Program-made: the position numbers and the translations under genes
Shown here: positions 47,522-61,547 of the stretch, in pieces
Layout: each line of letters begins with the position of its first letter
Numbering within the stretch: the stretch's first letter is position 1
NCBI GenBank assembly: GCA_047495785.1
Contig: JBLDXI010000032.1
Location: 4,439,782 to 4,503,781, forward strand
Length of the DNA stretch: 64,000 nt
Reading direction: 5' to 3'
From: Lepidodermella squamata
Taxonomy: Eukaryota > Gastrotricha
The notes under the pieces: model-generated
Seen by the model: only the letters and a program-made list of their open reading frames with translations
Told to the model about the DNA's origin: nothing
Databases searched by the model: none

Positions 47522-48237
47522 GATCGATCTGGAACCTTTGTCATTGGCCGTACATGTTTTTTGACCACATATTCGTGATAAGCAGACTCGATTTGACTAT
47601 TTCCATGTGATTTATCGAGAAATGCCTGGAGATCCGAAGAATTATGAAATTATTTGAAATGCCAAACGGCAAATTTCGGAACGCAAAATAGGTCATTTGG
47701 GATCGATCTGGAACCTTTGTCATTGGCCGTACATGTTTTTTGACCACATATTCGTGATAAGCAGACTCGATTTGACTATTTCCATGTGATTTATCGAGAA
47801 ATGCCTGGAGATCCGAAGAATTATGAAATTATTTGAAATGCCAAACGGCAAATTTCGGAACGCAAAATAGGTCATTTGGGATCGATCTGGAACCTTTGTC
47901 ATTGGCCGTACATGTTTTTTGACCACATATTCGTGATAAGCAGACTCGATTTGACTATTTCCATGTGATTTATCGAGAAATGCCTGGAGATCCGAAGAAT
48001 TATGAAATTATTTGAAATGCCAAACGGCAAATTTCGGAACGCAAAATAGGTCATTTGGGATCGATCTGGAACCTTTGTCATTGGCCGTACATGTTTTTTG
48101 ACCACATATTCGTGATAAGCAGACTCGATTTGACTATTTCCATGTGATTTATCGAGAAATGCCTGGAGATCCGAAGAATTATGAAATTATTTGAAATGCC
48201 AAACGGCAAATTTCGGAACTGAAAATAGGTCATTTGG
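47522..48237 (+). repeat. 179-bp tandem repeat, four copies
   Basis: Copies begin at 47522, 47701, 47880 and 48059, each with GATCGATCTGGAACC. Copies appear identical except a small change in the fourth (GGAACTGAAAAT for GGAACGCAAAAT near 48217). A further GATCGATCTGG at 48238 leads straight into TTAGGG repeats. The 68-codon minus-strand frame in each copy is not supported as a gene. Confidence 0.93.
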
Positions 48238-48246
48238 GATCGATCT

Positions 48247-48268
48247 GGGGTTAGGGTTAGGGTTAGGG

Positions 48269-48309
<41 letters not shown>

Positions 48310-48316
48310 GGTTAGT
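48247..48316 (+). repeat. TTAGGG telomeric array 2
   Basis: About eleven hexamers, one expanded to TTTAGGG, joining the 179-bp repeats to the first 1605-bp unit. It runs into the unit's own TTAGGGTTAGTTAGG seam. Confidence 0.93.
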
Positions 48317-48415
48317 TAGGAGAGAATTACCAGACAGGTAGCCTAAGCACCCCGGCAGTTAGCTCTAATGCTACTAGAGAGCCAGGCCTGCATTTCAATA
48401 GCTTTAGCCCTATCC

Positions 48416-48469
48416 GAGGATAGGGATAGGGATAGGGATAGGGATAGAGATGGAGATGGAGATAGAGGT
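48416..48469 (+). repeat. GGATAG degenerate hexamer tract in unit 1
   Basis: Runs of GATAGG grading into GATAGA and GATGGA, one step from the telomere hexamer in composition. Repeated at the same place in every 1605-bp unit. Confidence 0.8.
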
Positions 48470-49154
48470 GCAGGTTAAATTCACGGTTTTAACCGCCTCT
48501 GACATGACACTGTGCTATTCAATAGCAAGAACTCAATTACCGTCTCAAAAGGGTACACTTCTGATGTAGGGATGAGATGAGGTCGTGATAAAGATTCGAT
48601 TTATCAAGTCTCATGCCTCAACAACGCGTTCAATCCTTTCCCTTTTGGCTTCATTCAATGAGCCACAATTGTAAATTCTTTTATTACCATCTCGTAAATC
48701 TCTGGTAGGTAGGTGGATGGTTACAACTCACTAAACATTGTAAAAGCCACCCCTATAGGGAAGCAAATTACAAATGGCAACCCATATAGGGAAGCATGAC
48801 TGGAAAGGCCACCCATGAAGGGAAGCAGATACAAATAGCAGCCTTTGCAAGGCTCTCGATGTGGTTAATCGAAAATAATAAGCAAACACCCTGTAAACAG
48901 TGATCATTAATGACAAATAGCAACAACCCGAAAAAAACGTCAGACCGGTTTCGCCTGTGGGTAGCAGGCTCATCAGTGACTTTCGTTGCTTTCTTTGCTA
49001 GAAATAAAAGCTGGATAAATGATTTCAATGCAGTTTTTAGTGTGCTTTTATAACAGAAGTAGCACCGCCATTTTTTTCCCTTTCTACTAGCGCCACGTGG
49101 CATTAAGGCGCGAGAATTCGACCTTGGACTTTGACCTTGCTCTATTTTATAGCT

Positions 49155-49245
49155 ATAGAGATAGAGATAGAGATAGGGATAGGGATAGAGATAGAGATAG
49201 AGATATGGTTAGAGATGGGGATATGGATAGGGATAGAGTTAGGGA
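49155..49245 (+). repeat. GATAGA/GATAGG hexamer tract in unit 1
   Basis: About 15 degenerate hexamers, including GGTTAGAGATGG and AGTTAGGGATG variants. Repeated in each unit at a fixed offset. Confidence 0.8.
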
Positions 49246-52200
49246 TGAAACCCTAAAAACTCTCACATGTCGATCCGATGTTTCCTTTCGCGTGAATATC
49301 AAATAAGATCAGATCAATGGCTAGTTCACTCAGAGTTCTCCACGGTGTCGTGCACAATAACAGCAATGTTTATTTGCTTTACAACGATGATACCAGTTCG
49401 ATTCCAACAGCGAATCTCTCCACCCTTGTATTGTCTTCAGATATTTCCCTTGTTGTTGACCGATTACTAAATCACTCTCCGCGGAGTTGATTATCACAAC
49501 GCTGCATTTCCACGTCAGCAGTTAAGAACATGCTGACACTGATTAATCGTTTTGACCACTAATAGCAAAACAATAATTCTTCCGACGGCAAGTCACCGGA
49601 CTAGATCCGAGAAAGTATGTTCTAAGCTAGCTATCGTTGATCTTTTACGTCCAACGGGGATCCCTGATCACGTTCCGAGTCTAAGATTCCTGAGAAACGT
49701 GTTCATTCGAAGCGATGGAGTAGGCGATGCAACAAAGGAACTAGTAGAAGTTCATACGATTTAAACATGAGAATGCCACTAACTAAATTTAGGGCTCAGA
49801 ATGTGTGCCTGTCAGGAAATAAACTTGCAGCAGAAGGGAGGACCCATACGTTTCATTGAAAGTAGGCAAGGCCGCTCGTTTGCACCGTACTCATGACTCG
49901 AGCTCAAATGTTAGGGTTAGTTAGGAGAGAATTACCAGACAGGTAGCCTAAGCACCCCGGCAGTTAGCTCTAATGCTACTAGAGAGCCAGGCCTGCATTT
50001 CAATAGCTTTAGCCCTATCCGAGGATAGGGATAGGGATAGGGATAGGGATAGAGATGGAGATGGAGATAGAGGTGCAGGTTAAATTCACGGTTTTAACCG
50101 CCTCTGACATGACACTGTGCTATTCAATAGCAAGAACTCAATTACCGTCTCAAAAGGGTACACTTCTGATGTAGGGATGAGATGAGGTCGTGATAAAGAT
50201 TCGATTTATCAAGTCTCATGCCTCAACAACGCGTTCAATCCTTTCCCTTTTGGCTTCATTCAATGAGCCACAATTGTAAATTCTTTTATTACCATCTCGT
50301 AAATCTCTGGTAGGTAGGTGGATGGTTACAACTCACTAAACATTGTAAAAGCCACCCCTATAGGGAAGCAAATTACAAATGGCAACCCATATAGGGAAGC
50401 ATGACTGGAAAGGCCACCCATGAAGGGAAGCAGATACAAATAGCAGCCTTTGCAAGGCTCTCGATGTGGTTAATCGAAAATAATAAGCAAACACCCTGTA
50501 AACAGTGATCATTAATGACAAATAGCAACAACCCGAAAAAAACGTCAGACCGGTTTCGCCTGTGGGTAGCAGGCTCATCAGTGACTTTCGTTGCTTTCTT
50601 TGCTAGAAATAAAAGCTGGATAAATGATTTCAATGCAGTTTTTAGTGTGCTTTTATAACAGAAGTAGCACCGCCATTTTTTTCCCTTTCTACTAGCGCCA
50701 CGTGGCATTAAGGCGCGAGAATTCGACCTTGGACTTTGACCTTGCTCTATTTTATAGCTATAGAGATAGAGATAGAGATAGGGATAGGGATAGAGATAGA
50801 GATAGAGATATGGTTAGAGATGGGGATATGGATAGGGATAGAGTTAGGGATGAAACCCTAAAAACTCTCACATGTCGATCCGATGTTTCCTTTCGCGTGA
50901 ATATCAAATAAGATCAGATCAATGGCTAGTTCACTCAGAGTTCTCCACGGTGTCGTGCACAATAACAGCAATGTTTATTTGCTTTACAACGATGATACCA
51001 GTTCGATTCCAACAGCGAATCTCTCCACCCTTGTATTGTCTTCAGATATTTCCCTTGTTGTTGACCGATTACTAAATCACTCTCCGCGGAGTTGATTATC
51101 ACAACGCTGCATTTCCACGTCAGCAGTTAAGAACATGCTGACACTGATTAATCGTTTTGACCACTAATAGCAAAACAATAATTCTTCCGACGGCAAGTCA
51201 CCGGACTAGATCCGAGAAAGTATGTTCTAAGCTAGCTATCGTTGATCTTTTACGTCCAACGGGGATCCCTGATCACGTTCCGAGTCTAAGATTCCTGAGA
51301 AACGTGTTCATTCGAAGCGATGGAGTAGGCGATGCAACAAAGGAACTAGTAGAAGTTCATACGATTTAAACATGAGAATGCCACTAACTAAATTTAGGGC
51401 TCAGAATGTGTGCCTGTCAGGAAATAAACTTGCAGCAGAAGGGAGGACCCATACGTTTCATTGAAAGTAGGCAAGGCCGCTCGTTTGCACCGTACTCATG
51501 ACTCGAGCTCAAATGTTAGGGTTAGTTAGGAGAGAATTACCAGACAGGTAGCCTAAGCACCCCGGCAGTTAGCTCTAATGCTACTAGAGAGCCAGGCCTG
51601 CATTTCAATAGCTTTAGCCCTATCCGAGGATAGGGATAGGGATAGGGATAGGGATAGAGATGGAGATGGAGATAGAGGTGCAGGTTAAATTCACGGTTTT
51701 AACCGCCTCTGACATGACACTGTGCTATTCAATAGCAAGAACTCAATTACCGTCTCAAAAGGGTACACTTCTGATGTAGGGATGAGATGAGGTCGTGATA
51801 AAGATTCGATTTATCAAGTCTCATGCCTCAACAACGCGTTCAATCCTTTCCCTTTTGGCTTCATTCAATGAGCCACAATTGTAAATTCTTTTATTACCAT
51901 CTCGTAAATCTCTGGTAGGTAGGTGGATGGTTACAACTCACTAAACATTGTAAAAGCCACCCCTATAGGGAAGCAAATTACAAATGGCAACCCATATAGG
52001 GAAGCATGACTGGAAAGGCCACCCATGAAGGGAAGCAGATACAAATAGCAGCCTTTGCAAGGCTCTCGATGTGGTTAATCGAAAATAATAAGCAAACACC
52101 CTGTAAACAGTGATCATTAATGACAAATAGCAACAACCCGAAAAAAACGTCAGACCGGTTTCGCCTGTGGGTAGCAGGCTCATCAGTGACTTTCGTTGCT

Positions 52201-55200
52201 TTCTTTGCTAGAAATAAAAGCTGGATAAATGATTTCAATGCAGTTTTTAGTGTGCTTTTATAACAGAAGTAGCACCGCCATTTTTTTCCCTTTCTACTAG
52301 CGCCACGTGGCATTAAGGCGCGAGAATTCGACCTTGGACTTTGACCTTGCTCTATTTTATAGCTATAGAGATAGAGATAGAGATAGGGATAGGGATAGAG
52401 ATAGAGATAGAGATATGGTTAGAGATGGGGATATGGATAGGGATAGAGTTAGGGATGAAACCCTAAAAACTCTCACATGTCGATCCGATGTTTCCTTTCG
52501 CGTGAATATCAAATAAGATCAGATCAATGGCTAGTTCACTCAGAGTTCTCCACGGTGTCGTGCACAATAACAGCAATGTTTATTTGCTTTACAACGATGA
52601 TACCAGTTCGATTCCAACAGCGAATCTCTCCACCCTTGTATTGTCTTCAGATATTTCCCTTGTTGTTGACCGATTACTAAATCACTCTCCGCGGAGTTGA
52701 TTATCACAACGCTGCATTTCCACGTCAGCAGTTAAGAACATGCTGACACTGATTAATCGTTTTGACCACTAATAGCAAAACAATAATTCTTCCGACGGCA
52801 AGTCACCGGACTAGATCCGAGAAAGTATGTTCTAAGCTAGCTATCGTTGATCTTTTACGTCCAACGGGGATCCCTGATCACGTTCCGAGTCTAAGATTCC
52901 TGAGAAACGTGTTCATTCGAAGCGATGGAGTAGGCGATGCAACAAAGGAACTAGTAGAAGTTCATACGATTTAAACATGAGAATGCCACTAACTAAATTT
53001 AGGGCTCAGAATGTGTGCCTGTCAGGAAATAAACTTGCAGCAGAAGGGAGGACCCATACGTTTCATTGAAAGTAGGCAAGGCCGCTCGTTTGCACCGTAC
53101 TCATGACTCGAGCTCAAATGTTAGGGTTAGTTAGGAGAGAATTACCAGACAGGTAGCCTAAGCACCCCGGCAGTTAGCTCTAATGCTACTAGAGAGCCAG
53201 GCCTGCATTTCAATAGCTTTAGCCCTATCCGAGGATAGGGATAGGGATAGGGATAGGGATAGAGATGGAGATGGAGATAGAGGTGCAGGTTAAATTCACG
53301 GTTTTAACCGCCTCTGACATGACACTGTGCTATTCAATAGCAAGAACTCAATTACCGTCTCAAAAGGGTACACTTCTGATGTAGGGATGAGATGAGGTCG
53401 TGATAAAGATTCGATTTATCAAGTCTCATGCCTCAACAACGCGTTCAATCCTTTCCCTTTTGGCTTCATTCAATGAGCCACAATTGTAAATTCTTTTATT
53501 ACCATCTCGTAAATCTCTGGTAGGTAGGTGGATGGTTACAACTCACTAAACATTGTAAAAGCCACCCCTATAGGGAAGCAAATTACAAATGGCAACCCAT
53601 ATAGGGAAGCATGACTGGAAAGGCCACCCATGAAGGGAAGCAGATACAAATAGCAGCCTTTGCAAGGCTCTCGATGTGGTTAATCGAAAATAATAAGCAA
53701 ACACCCTGTAAACAGTGATCATTAATGACAAATAGCAACAACCCGAAAAAAACGTCAGACCGGTTTCGCCTGTGGGTAGCAGGCTCATCAGTGACTTTCG
53801 TTGCTTTCTTTGCTAGAAATAAAAGCTGGATAAATGATTTCAATGCAGTTTTTAGTGTGCTTTTATAACAGAAGTAGCACCGCCATTTTTTTCCCTTTCT
53901 ACTAGCGCCACGTGGCATTAAGGCGCGAGAATTCGACCTTGGACTTTGACCTTGCTCTATTTTATAGCTATAGAGATAGAGATAGAGATAGGGATAGGGA
54001 TAGAGATAGAGATAGAGATATGGTTAGAGATGGGGATATGGATAGGGATAGAGTTAGGGATGAAACCCTAAAAACTCTCACATGTCGATCCGATGTTTCC
54101 TTTCGCGTGAATATCAAATAAGATCAGATCAATGGCTAGTTCACTCAGAGTTCTCCACGGTGTCGTGCACAATAACAGCAATGTTTATTTGCTTTACAAC
54201 GATGATACCAGTTCGATTCCAACAGCGAATCTCTCCACCCTTGTATTGTCTTCAGATATTTCCCTTGTTGTTGACCGATTACTAAATCACTCTCCGCGGA
54301 GTTGATTATCACAACGCTGCATTTCCACGTCAGCAGTTAAGAACATGCTGACACTGATTAATCGTTTTGACCACTAATAGCAAAACAATAATTCTTCCGA
54401 CGGCAAGTCACCGGACTAGATCCGAGAAAGTATGTTCTAAGCTAGCTATCGTTGATCTTTTACGTCCAACGGGGATCCCTGATCACGTTCCGAGTCTAAG
54501 ATTCCTGAGAAACGTGTTCATTCGAAGCGATGGAGTAGGCGATGCAACAAAGGAACTAGTAGAAGTTCATACGATTTAAACATGAGAATGCCACTAACTA
54601 AATTTAGGGCTCAGAATGTGTGCCTGTCAGGAAATAAACTTGCAGCAGAAGGGAGGACCCATACGTTTCATTGAAAGTAGGCAAGGCCGCTCGTTTGCAC
54701 CGTACTCATGACTCGAGCTCAAATGTTAGGGTTAGTTAGGAGAGAATTACCAGACAGGTAGCCTAAGCACCCCGGCAGTTAGCTCTAATGCTACTAGAGA
54801 GCCAGGCCTGCATTTCAATAGCTTTAGCCCTATCCGAGGATAGGGATAGGGATAGGGATAGGGATAGAGATGGAGATGGAGATAGAGGTGCAGGTTAAAT
54901 TCACGGTTTTAACCGCCTCTGACATGACACTGTGCTATTCAATAGCAAGAACTCAATTACCGTCTCAAAAGGGTACACTTCTGATGTAGGGATGAGATGA
55001 GGTCGTGATAAAGATTCGATTTATCAAGTCTCATGCCTCAACAACGCGTTCAATCCTTTCCCTTTTGGCTTCATTCAATGAGCCACAATTGTAAATTCTT
55101 TTATTACCATCTCGTAAATCTCTGGTAGGTAGGTGGATGGTTACAACTCACTAAACATTGTAAAAGCCACCCCTATAGGGAAGCAAATTACAAATGGCAA

Positions 55201-58200
55201 CCCATATAGGGAAGCATGACTGGAAAGGCCACCCATGAAGGGAAGCAGATACAAATAGCAGCCTTTGCAAGGCTCTCGATGTGGTTAATCGAAAATAATA
55301 AGCAAACACCCTGTAAACAGTGATCATTAATGACAAATAGCAACAACCCGAAAAAAACGTCAGACCGGTTTCGCCTGTGGGTAGCAGGCTCATCAGTGAC
55401 TTTCGTTGCTTTCTTTGCTAGAAATAAAAGCTGGATAAATGATTTCAATGCAGTTTTTAGTGTGCTTTTATAACAGAAGTAGCACCGCCATTTTTTTCCC
55501 TTTCTACTAGCGCCACGTGGCATTAAGGCGCGAGAATTCGACCTTGGACTTTGACCTTGCTCTATTTTATAGCTATAGAGATAGAGATAGAGATAGGGAT
55601 AGGGATAGAGATAGAGATAGAGATATGGTTAGAGATGGGGATATGGATAGGGATAGAGTTAGGGATGAAACCCTAAAAACTCTCACATGTCGATCCGATG
55701 TTTCCTTTCGCGTGAATATCAAATAAGATCAGATCAATGGCTAGTTCACTCAGAGTTCTCCACGGTGTCGTGCACAATAACAGCAATGTTTATTTGCTTT
55801 ACAACGATGATACCAGTTCGATTCCAACAGCGAATCTCTCCACCCTTGTATTGTCTTCAGATATTTCCCTTGTTGTTGACCGATTACTAAATCACTCTCC
55901 GCGGAGTTGATTATCACAACGCTGCATTTCCACGTCAGCAGTTAAGAACATGCTGACACTGATTAATCGTTTTGACCACTAATAGCAAAACAATAATTCT
56001 TCCGACGGCAAGTCACCGGACTAGATCCGAGAAAGTATGTTCTAAGCTAGCTATCGTTGATCTTTTACGTCCAACGGGGATCCCTGATCACGTTCCGAGT
56101 CTAAGATTCCTGAGAAACGTGTTCATTCGAAGCGATGGAGTAGGCGATGCAACAAAGGAACTAGTAGAAGTTCATACGATTTAAACATGAGAATGCCACT
56201 AACTAAATTTAGGGCTCAGAATGTGTGCCTGTCAGGAAATAAACTTGCAGCAGAAGGGAGGACCCATACGTTTCATTGAAAGTAGGCAAGGCCGCTCGTT
56301 TGCACCGTACTCATGACTCGAGCTCAAATGTTAGGGTTAGTTAGGAGAGAATTACCAGACAGGTAGCCTAAGCACCCCGGCAGTTAGCTCTAATGCTACT
56401 AGAGAGCCAGGCCTGCATTTCAATAGCTTTAGCCCTATCCGAGGATAGGGATAGGGATAGGGATAGGGATAGAGATGGAGATGGAGATAGAGGTGCAGGT
56501 TAAATTCACGGTTTTAACCGCCTCTGACATGACACTGTGCTATTCAATAGCAAGAACTCAATTACCGTCTCAAAAGGGTACACTTCTGATGTAGGGATGA
56601 GATGAGGTCGTGATAAAGATTCGATTTATCAAGTCTCATGCCTCAACAACGCGTTCAATCCTTTCCCTTTTGGCTTCATTCAATGAGCCACAATTGTAAA
56701 TTCTTTTATTACCATCTCGTAAATCTCTGGTAGGTAGGTGGATGGTTACAACTCACTAAACATTGTAAAAGCCACCCCTATAGGGAAGCAAATTACAAAT
56801 GGCAACCCATATAGGGAAGCATGACTGGAAAGGCCACCCATGAAGGGAAGCAGATACAAATAGCAGCCTTTGCAAGGCTCTCGATGTGGTTAATCGAAAA
56901 TAATAAGCAAACACCCTGTAAACAGTGATCATTAATGACAAATAGCAACAACCCGAAAAAAACGTCAGACCGGTTTCGCCTGTGGGTAGCAGGCTCATCA
57001 GTGACTTTCGTTGCTTTCTTTGCTAGAAATAAAAGCTGGATAAATGATTTCAATGCAGTTTTTAGTGTGCTTTTATAACAGAAGTAGCACCGCCATTTTT
57101 TTCCCTTTCTACTAGCGCCACGTGGCATTAAGGCGCGAGAATTCGACCTTGGACTTTGACCTTGCTCTATTTTATAGCTATAGAGATAGAGATAGAGATA
57201 GGGATAGGGATAGAGATAGAGATAGAGATATGGTTAGAGATGGGGATATGGATAGGGATAGAGTTAGGGATGAAACCCTAAAAACTCTCACATGTCGATC
57301 CGATGTTTCCTTTCGCGTGAATATCAAATAAGATCAGATCAATGGCTAGTTCACTCAGAGTTCTCCACGGTGTCGTGCACAATAACAGCAATGTTTATTT
57401 GCTTTACAACGATGATACCAGTTCGATTCCAACAGCGAATCTCTCCACCCTTGTATTGTCTTCAGATATTTCCCTTGTTGTTGACCGATTACTAAATCAC
57501 TCTCCGCGGAGTTGATTATCACAACGCTGCATTTCCACGTCAGCAGTTAAGAACATGCTGACACTGATTAATCGTTTTGACCACTAATAGCAAAACAATA
57601 ATTCTTCCGACGGCAAGTCACCGGACTAGATCCGAGAAAGTATGTTCTAAGCTAGCTATCGTTGATCTTTTACGTCCAACGGGGATCCCTGATCACGTTC
57701 CGAGTCTAAGATTCCTGAGAAACGTGTTCATTCGAAGCGATGGAGTAGGCGATGCAACAAAGGAACTAGTAGAAGTTCATACGATTTAAACATGAGAATG
57801 CCACTAACTAAATTTAGGGCTCAGAATGTGTGCCTGTCAGGAAATAAACTTGCAGCAGAAGGGAGGACCCATACGTTTCATTGAAAGTAGGCAAGGCCGC
57901 TCGTTTGCACCGTACTCATGACTCGAGCTCAAATGTTAGGGTTAGTTAGGAGAGAATTACCAGACAGGTAGCCTAAGCACCCCGGCAGTTAGCTCTAATG
58001 CTACTAGAGAGCCAGGCCTGCATTTCAATAGCTTTAGCCCTATCCGAGGATAGGGATAGGGATAGGGATAGGGATAGAGATGGAGATGGAGATAGAGGTG
58101 CAGGTTAAATTCACGGTTTTAACCGCCTCTGACATGACACTGTGCTATTCAATAGCAAGAACTCAATTACCGTCTCAAAAGGGTACACTTCTGATGTAGG

Positions 58201-61145
58201 GATGAGATGAGGTCGTGATAAAGATTCGATTTATCAAGTCTCATGCCTCAACAACGCGTTCAATCCTTTCCCTTTTGGCTTCATTCAATGAGCCACAATT
58301 GTAAATTCTTTTATTACCATCTCGTAAATCTCTGGTAGGTAGGTGGATGGTTACAACTCACTAAACATTGTAAAAGCCACCCCTATAGGGAAGCAAATTA
58401 CAAATGGCAACCCATATAGGGAAGCATGACTGGAAAGGCCACCCATGAAGGGAAGCAGATACAAATAGCAGCCTTTGCAAGGCTCTCGATGTGGTTAATC
58501 GAAAATAATAAGCAAACACCCTGTAAACAGTGATCATTAATGACAAATAGCAACAACCCGAAAAAAACGTCAGACCGGTTTCGCCTGTGGGTAGCAGGCT
58601 CATCAGTGACTTTCGTTGCTTTCTTTGCTAGAAATAAAAGCTGGATAAATGATTTCAATGCAGTTTTTAGTGTGCTTTTATAACAGAAGTAGCACCGCCA
58701 TTTTTTTCCCTTTCTACTAGCGCCACGTGGCATTAAGGCGCGAGAATTCGACCTTGGACTTTGACCTTGCTCTATTTTATAGCTATAGAGATAGAGATAG
58801 AGATAGGGATAGGGATAGAGATAGAGATAGAGATATGGTTAGAGATGGGGATATGGATAGGGATAGAGTTAGGGATGAAACCCTAAAAACTCTCACATGT
58901 CGATCCGATGTTTCCTTTCGCGTGAATATCAAATAAGATCAGATCAATGGCTAGTTCACTCAGAGTTCTCCACGGTGTCGTGCACAATAACAGCAATGTT
59001 TATTTGCTTTACAACGATGATACCAGTTCGATTCCAACAGCGAATCTCTCCACCCTTGTATTGTCTTCAGATATTTCCCTTGTTGTTGACCGATTACTAA
59101 ATCACTCTCCGCGGAGTTGATTATCACAACGCTGCATTTCCACGTCAGCAGTTAAGAACATGCTGACACTGATTAATCGTTTTGACCACTAATAGCAAAA
59201 CAATAATTCTTCCGACGGCAAGTCACCGGACTAGATCCGAGAAAGTATGTTCTAAGCTAGCTATCGTTGATCTTTTACGTCCAACGGGGATCCCTGATCA
59301 CGTTCCGAGTCTAAGATTCCTGAGAAACGTGTTCATTCGAAGCGATGGAGTAGGCGATGCAACAAAGGAACTAGTAGAAGTTCATACGATTTAAACATGA
59401 GAATGCCACTAACTAAATTTAGGGCTCAGAATGTGTGCCTGTCAGGAAATAAACTTGCAGCAGAAGGGAGGACCCATACGTTTCATTGAAAGTAGGCAAG
59501 GCCGCTCGTTTGCACCGTACTCATGACTCGAGCTCAAATGTTAGGGTTAGTTAGGAGAGAATTACCAGACAGGTAGCCTAAGCACCCCGGCAGTTAGCTC
59601 TAATGCTACTAGAGAGCCAGGCCTGCATTTCAATAGCTTTAGCCCTATCCGAGGATAGGGATAGGGATAGGGATAGGGATAGAGATGGAGATGGAGATAG
59701 AGGTGCAGGTTAAATTCACGGTTTTAACCGCCTCTGACATGACACTGTGCTATTCAATAGCAAGAACTCAATTACCGTCTCAAAAGGGTACACTTCTGAT
59801 GTAGGGATGAGATGAGGTCGTGATAAAGATTCGATTTATCAAGTCTCATGCCTCAACAACGCGTTCAATCCTTTCCCTTTTGGCTTCATTCAATGAGCCA
59901 CAATTGTAAATTCTTTTATTACCATCTCGTAAATCTCTGGTAGGTAGGTGGATGGTTACAACTCACTAAACATTGTAAAAGCCACCCCTATAGGGAAGCA
60001 AATTACAAATGGCAACCCATATAGGGAAGCATGACTGGAAAGGCCACCCATGAAGGGAAGCAGATACAAATAGCAGCCTTTGCAAGGCTCTCGATGTGGT
60101 TAATCGAAAATAATAAGCAAACACCCTGTAAACAGTGATCATTAATGACAAATAGCAACAACCCGAAAAAAACGTCAGACCGGTTTCGCCTGTGGGTAGC
60201 AGGCTCATCAGTGACTTTCGTTGCTTTCTTTGCTAGAAATAAAAGCTGGATAAATGATTTCAATGCAGTTTTTAGTGTGCTTTTATAACAGAAGTAGCAC
60301 CGCCATTTTTTTCCCTTTCTACTAGCGCCACGTGGCATTAAGGCGCGAGAATTCGACCTTGGACTTTGACCTTGCTCTATTTTATAGCTATAGAGATAGA
60401 GATAGAGATAGGGATAGGGATAGAGATAGAGATAGAGATATGGTTAGAGATGGGGATATGGATAGGGATAGAGTTAGGGATGAAACCCTAAAAACTCTCA
60501 CATGTCGATCCGATGTTTCCTTTCGCGTGAATATCAAATAAGATCAGATCAATGGCTAGTTCACTCAGAGTTCTCCACGGTGTCGTGCACAATAACAGCA
60601 ATGTTTATTTGCTTTACAACGATGATACCAGTTCGATTCCAACAGCGAATCTCTCCACCCTTGTATTGTCTTCAGATATTTCCCTTGTTGTTGACCGATT
60701 ACTAAATCACTCTCCGCGGAGTTGATTATCACAACGCTGCATTTCCACGTCAGCAGTTAAGAACATGCTGACACTGATTAATCGTTTTGACCACTAATAG
60801 CAAAACAATAATTCTTCCGACGGCAAGTCACCGGACTAGATCCGAGAAAGTATGTTCTAAGCTAGCTATCGTTGATCTTTTACGTCCAACGGGGATCCCT
60901 GATCACGTTCCGAGTCTAAGATTCCTGAGAAACGTGTTCATTCGAAGCGATGGAGTAGGCGATGCAACAAAGGAACTAGTAGAAGTTCATACGATTTAAA
61001 CATGAGAATGCCACTAACTAAATTTAGGGCTCAGAATGTGTGCCTGTCAGGAAATAAACTTGCAGCAGAAGGGAGGACCCATACGTTTCATTGAAAGTAG
61101 GCAAGGCCGCTCGTTTGCACCGTACTCATGACTCGAGCTCAAATG

Positions 61146-61547
61146 TTAGGGTTAGTTAGGAGAGAATTACCAGACAGGTAGCCTAAGCACCCCGGCAGTT
61201 AGCTCTAATGCTACTAGAGAGCCAGGCCTGCATTTCAATAGCTTTAGCCCTATCCGAGGATAGGGATAGGGATAGGGATAGGGATAGAGATGGAGATGGA
61301 GATAGAGGTGCAGGTTAAATTCACGGTTTTAACCGCCTCTGACATGACACTGTGCTATTCAATAGCAAGAACTCAATTACCGTCTCAAAAGGGTACACTT
61401 CTGATGTAGGGATGAGATGAGGTCGTGATAAAGATTCGATTTATCAAGTCTCATGCCTCAACAACGCGTTCAATCCTTTCCCTTTTGGCTTCATTCAATG
61501 AGCCACAATTGTAAATTCTTTTATTACCATCTCGTAAATCTCTGGTA
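61146..61547 (+). repeat. Truncated ninth direct copy of the 1605-bp unit
   Basis: It follows the standard unit for about 400 bp, then at TCTCTGGTA switches into an inverted copy instead of continuing GGTAGGTGG. Confidence 0.9.

Larger units (their letters stand above)
48306..61145 (+). repeat. 1605-bp subtelomeric unit, eight direct copies
   Basis: Copies begin at 48306, 49911, 51516, 53121, 54726, 56331, 57936 and 59541, exactly 1605 bp apart, each opening TTAGGGTTAGTTAGG. By eye they are identical. Each unit has two degenerate hexamer tracts (GGATAG type near +110 to +165, GATAGA/GATAGG type near +850 to +940) and otherwise unique sequence. Open frames of 67-111 codons occur at fixed places in every unit (one would read as an Arg-Asp repeat from the hexamer tract). 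None has a recognisable domain, and one is altered by a single-base difference in the inverted copy, so I regard the unit as noncoding. Confidence 0.95.

Noticed and set aside
49318-49412. Possible pol III A-box and B-box (TGGCTAGTTC, then GTTCGATTCC) in the 1605-bp unit, suggesting a tRNA or SINE
   Set aside because: Bases flanking the B-box do not pair as a T-arm, and no acceptor or anticodon stem can be drawn. The match is too weak.
48731-61000. Repeated 67-111-codon frames within every 1605-bp unit
   Set aside because: Repetition alone makes them recur. One is an Arg-Asp run from the hexamer tract, and another is changed by a 1-nt difference in the inverted copy. No domain is recognisable.
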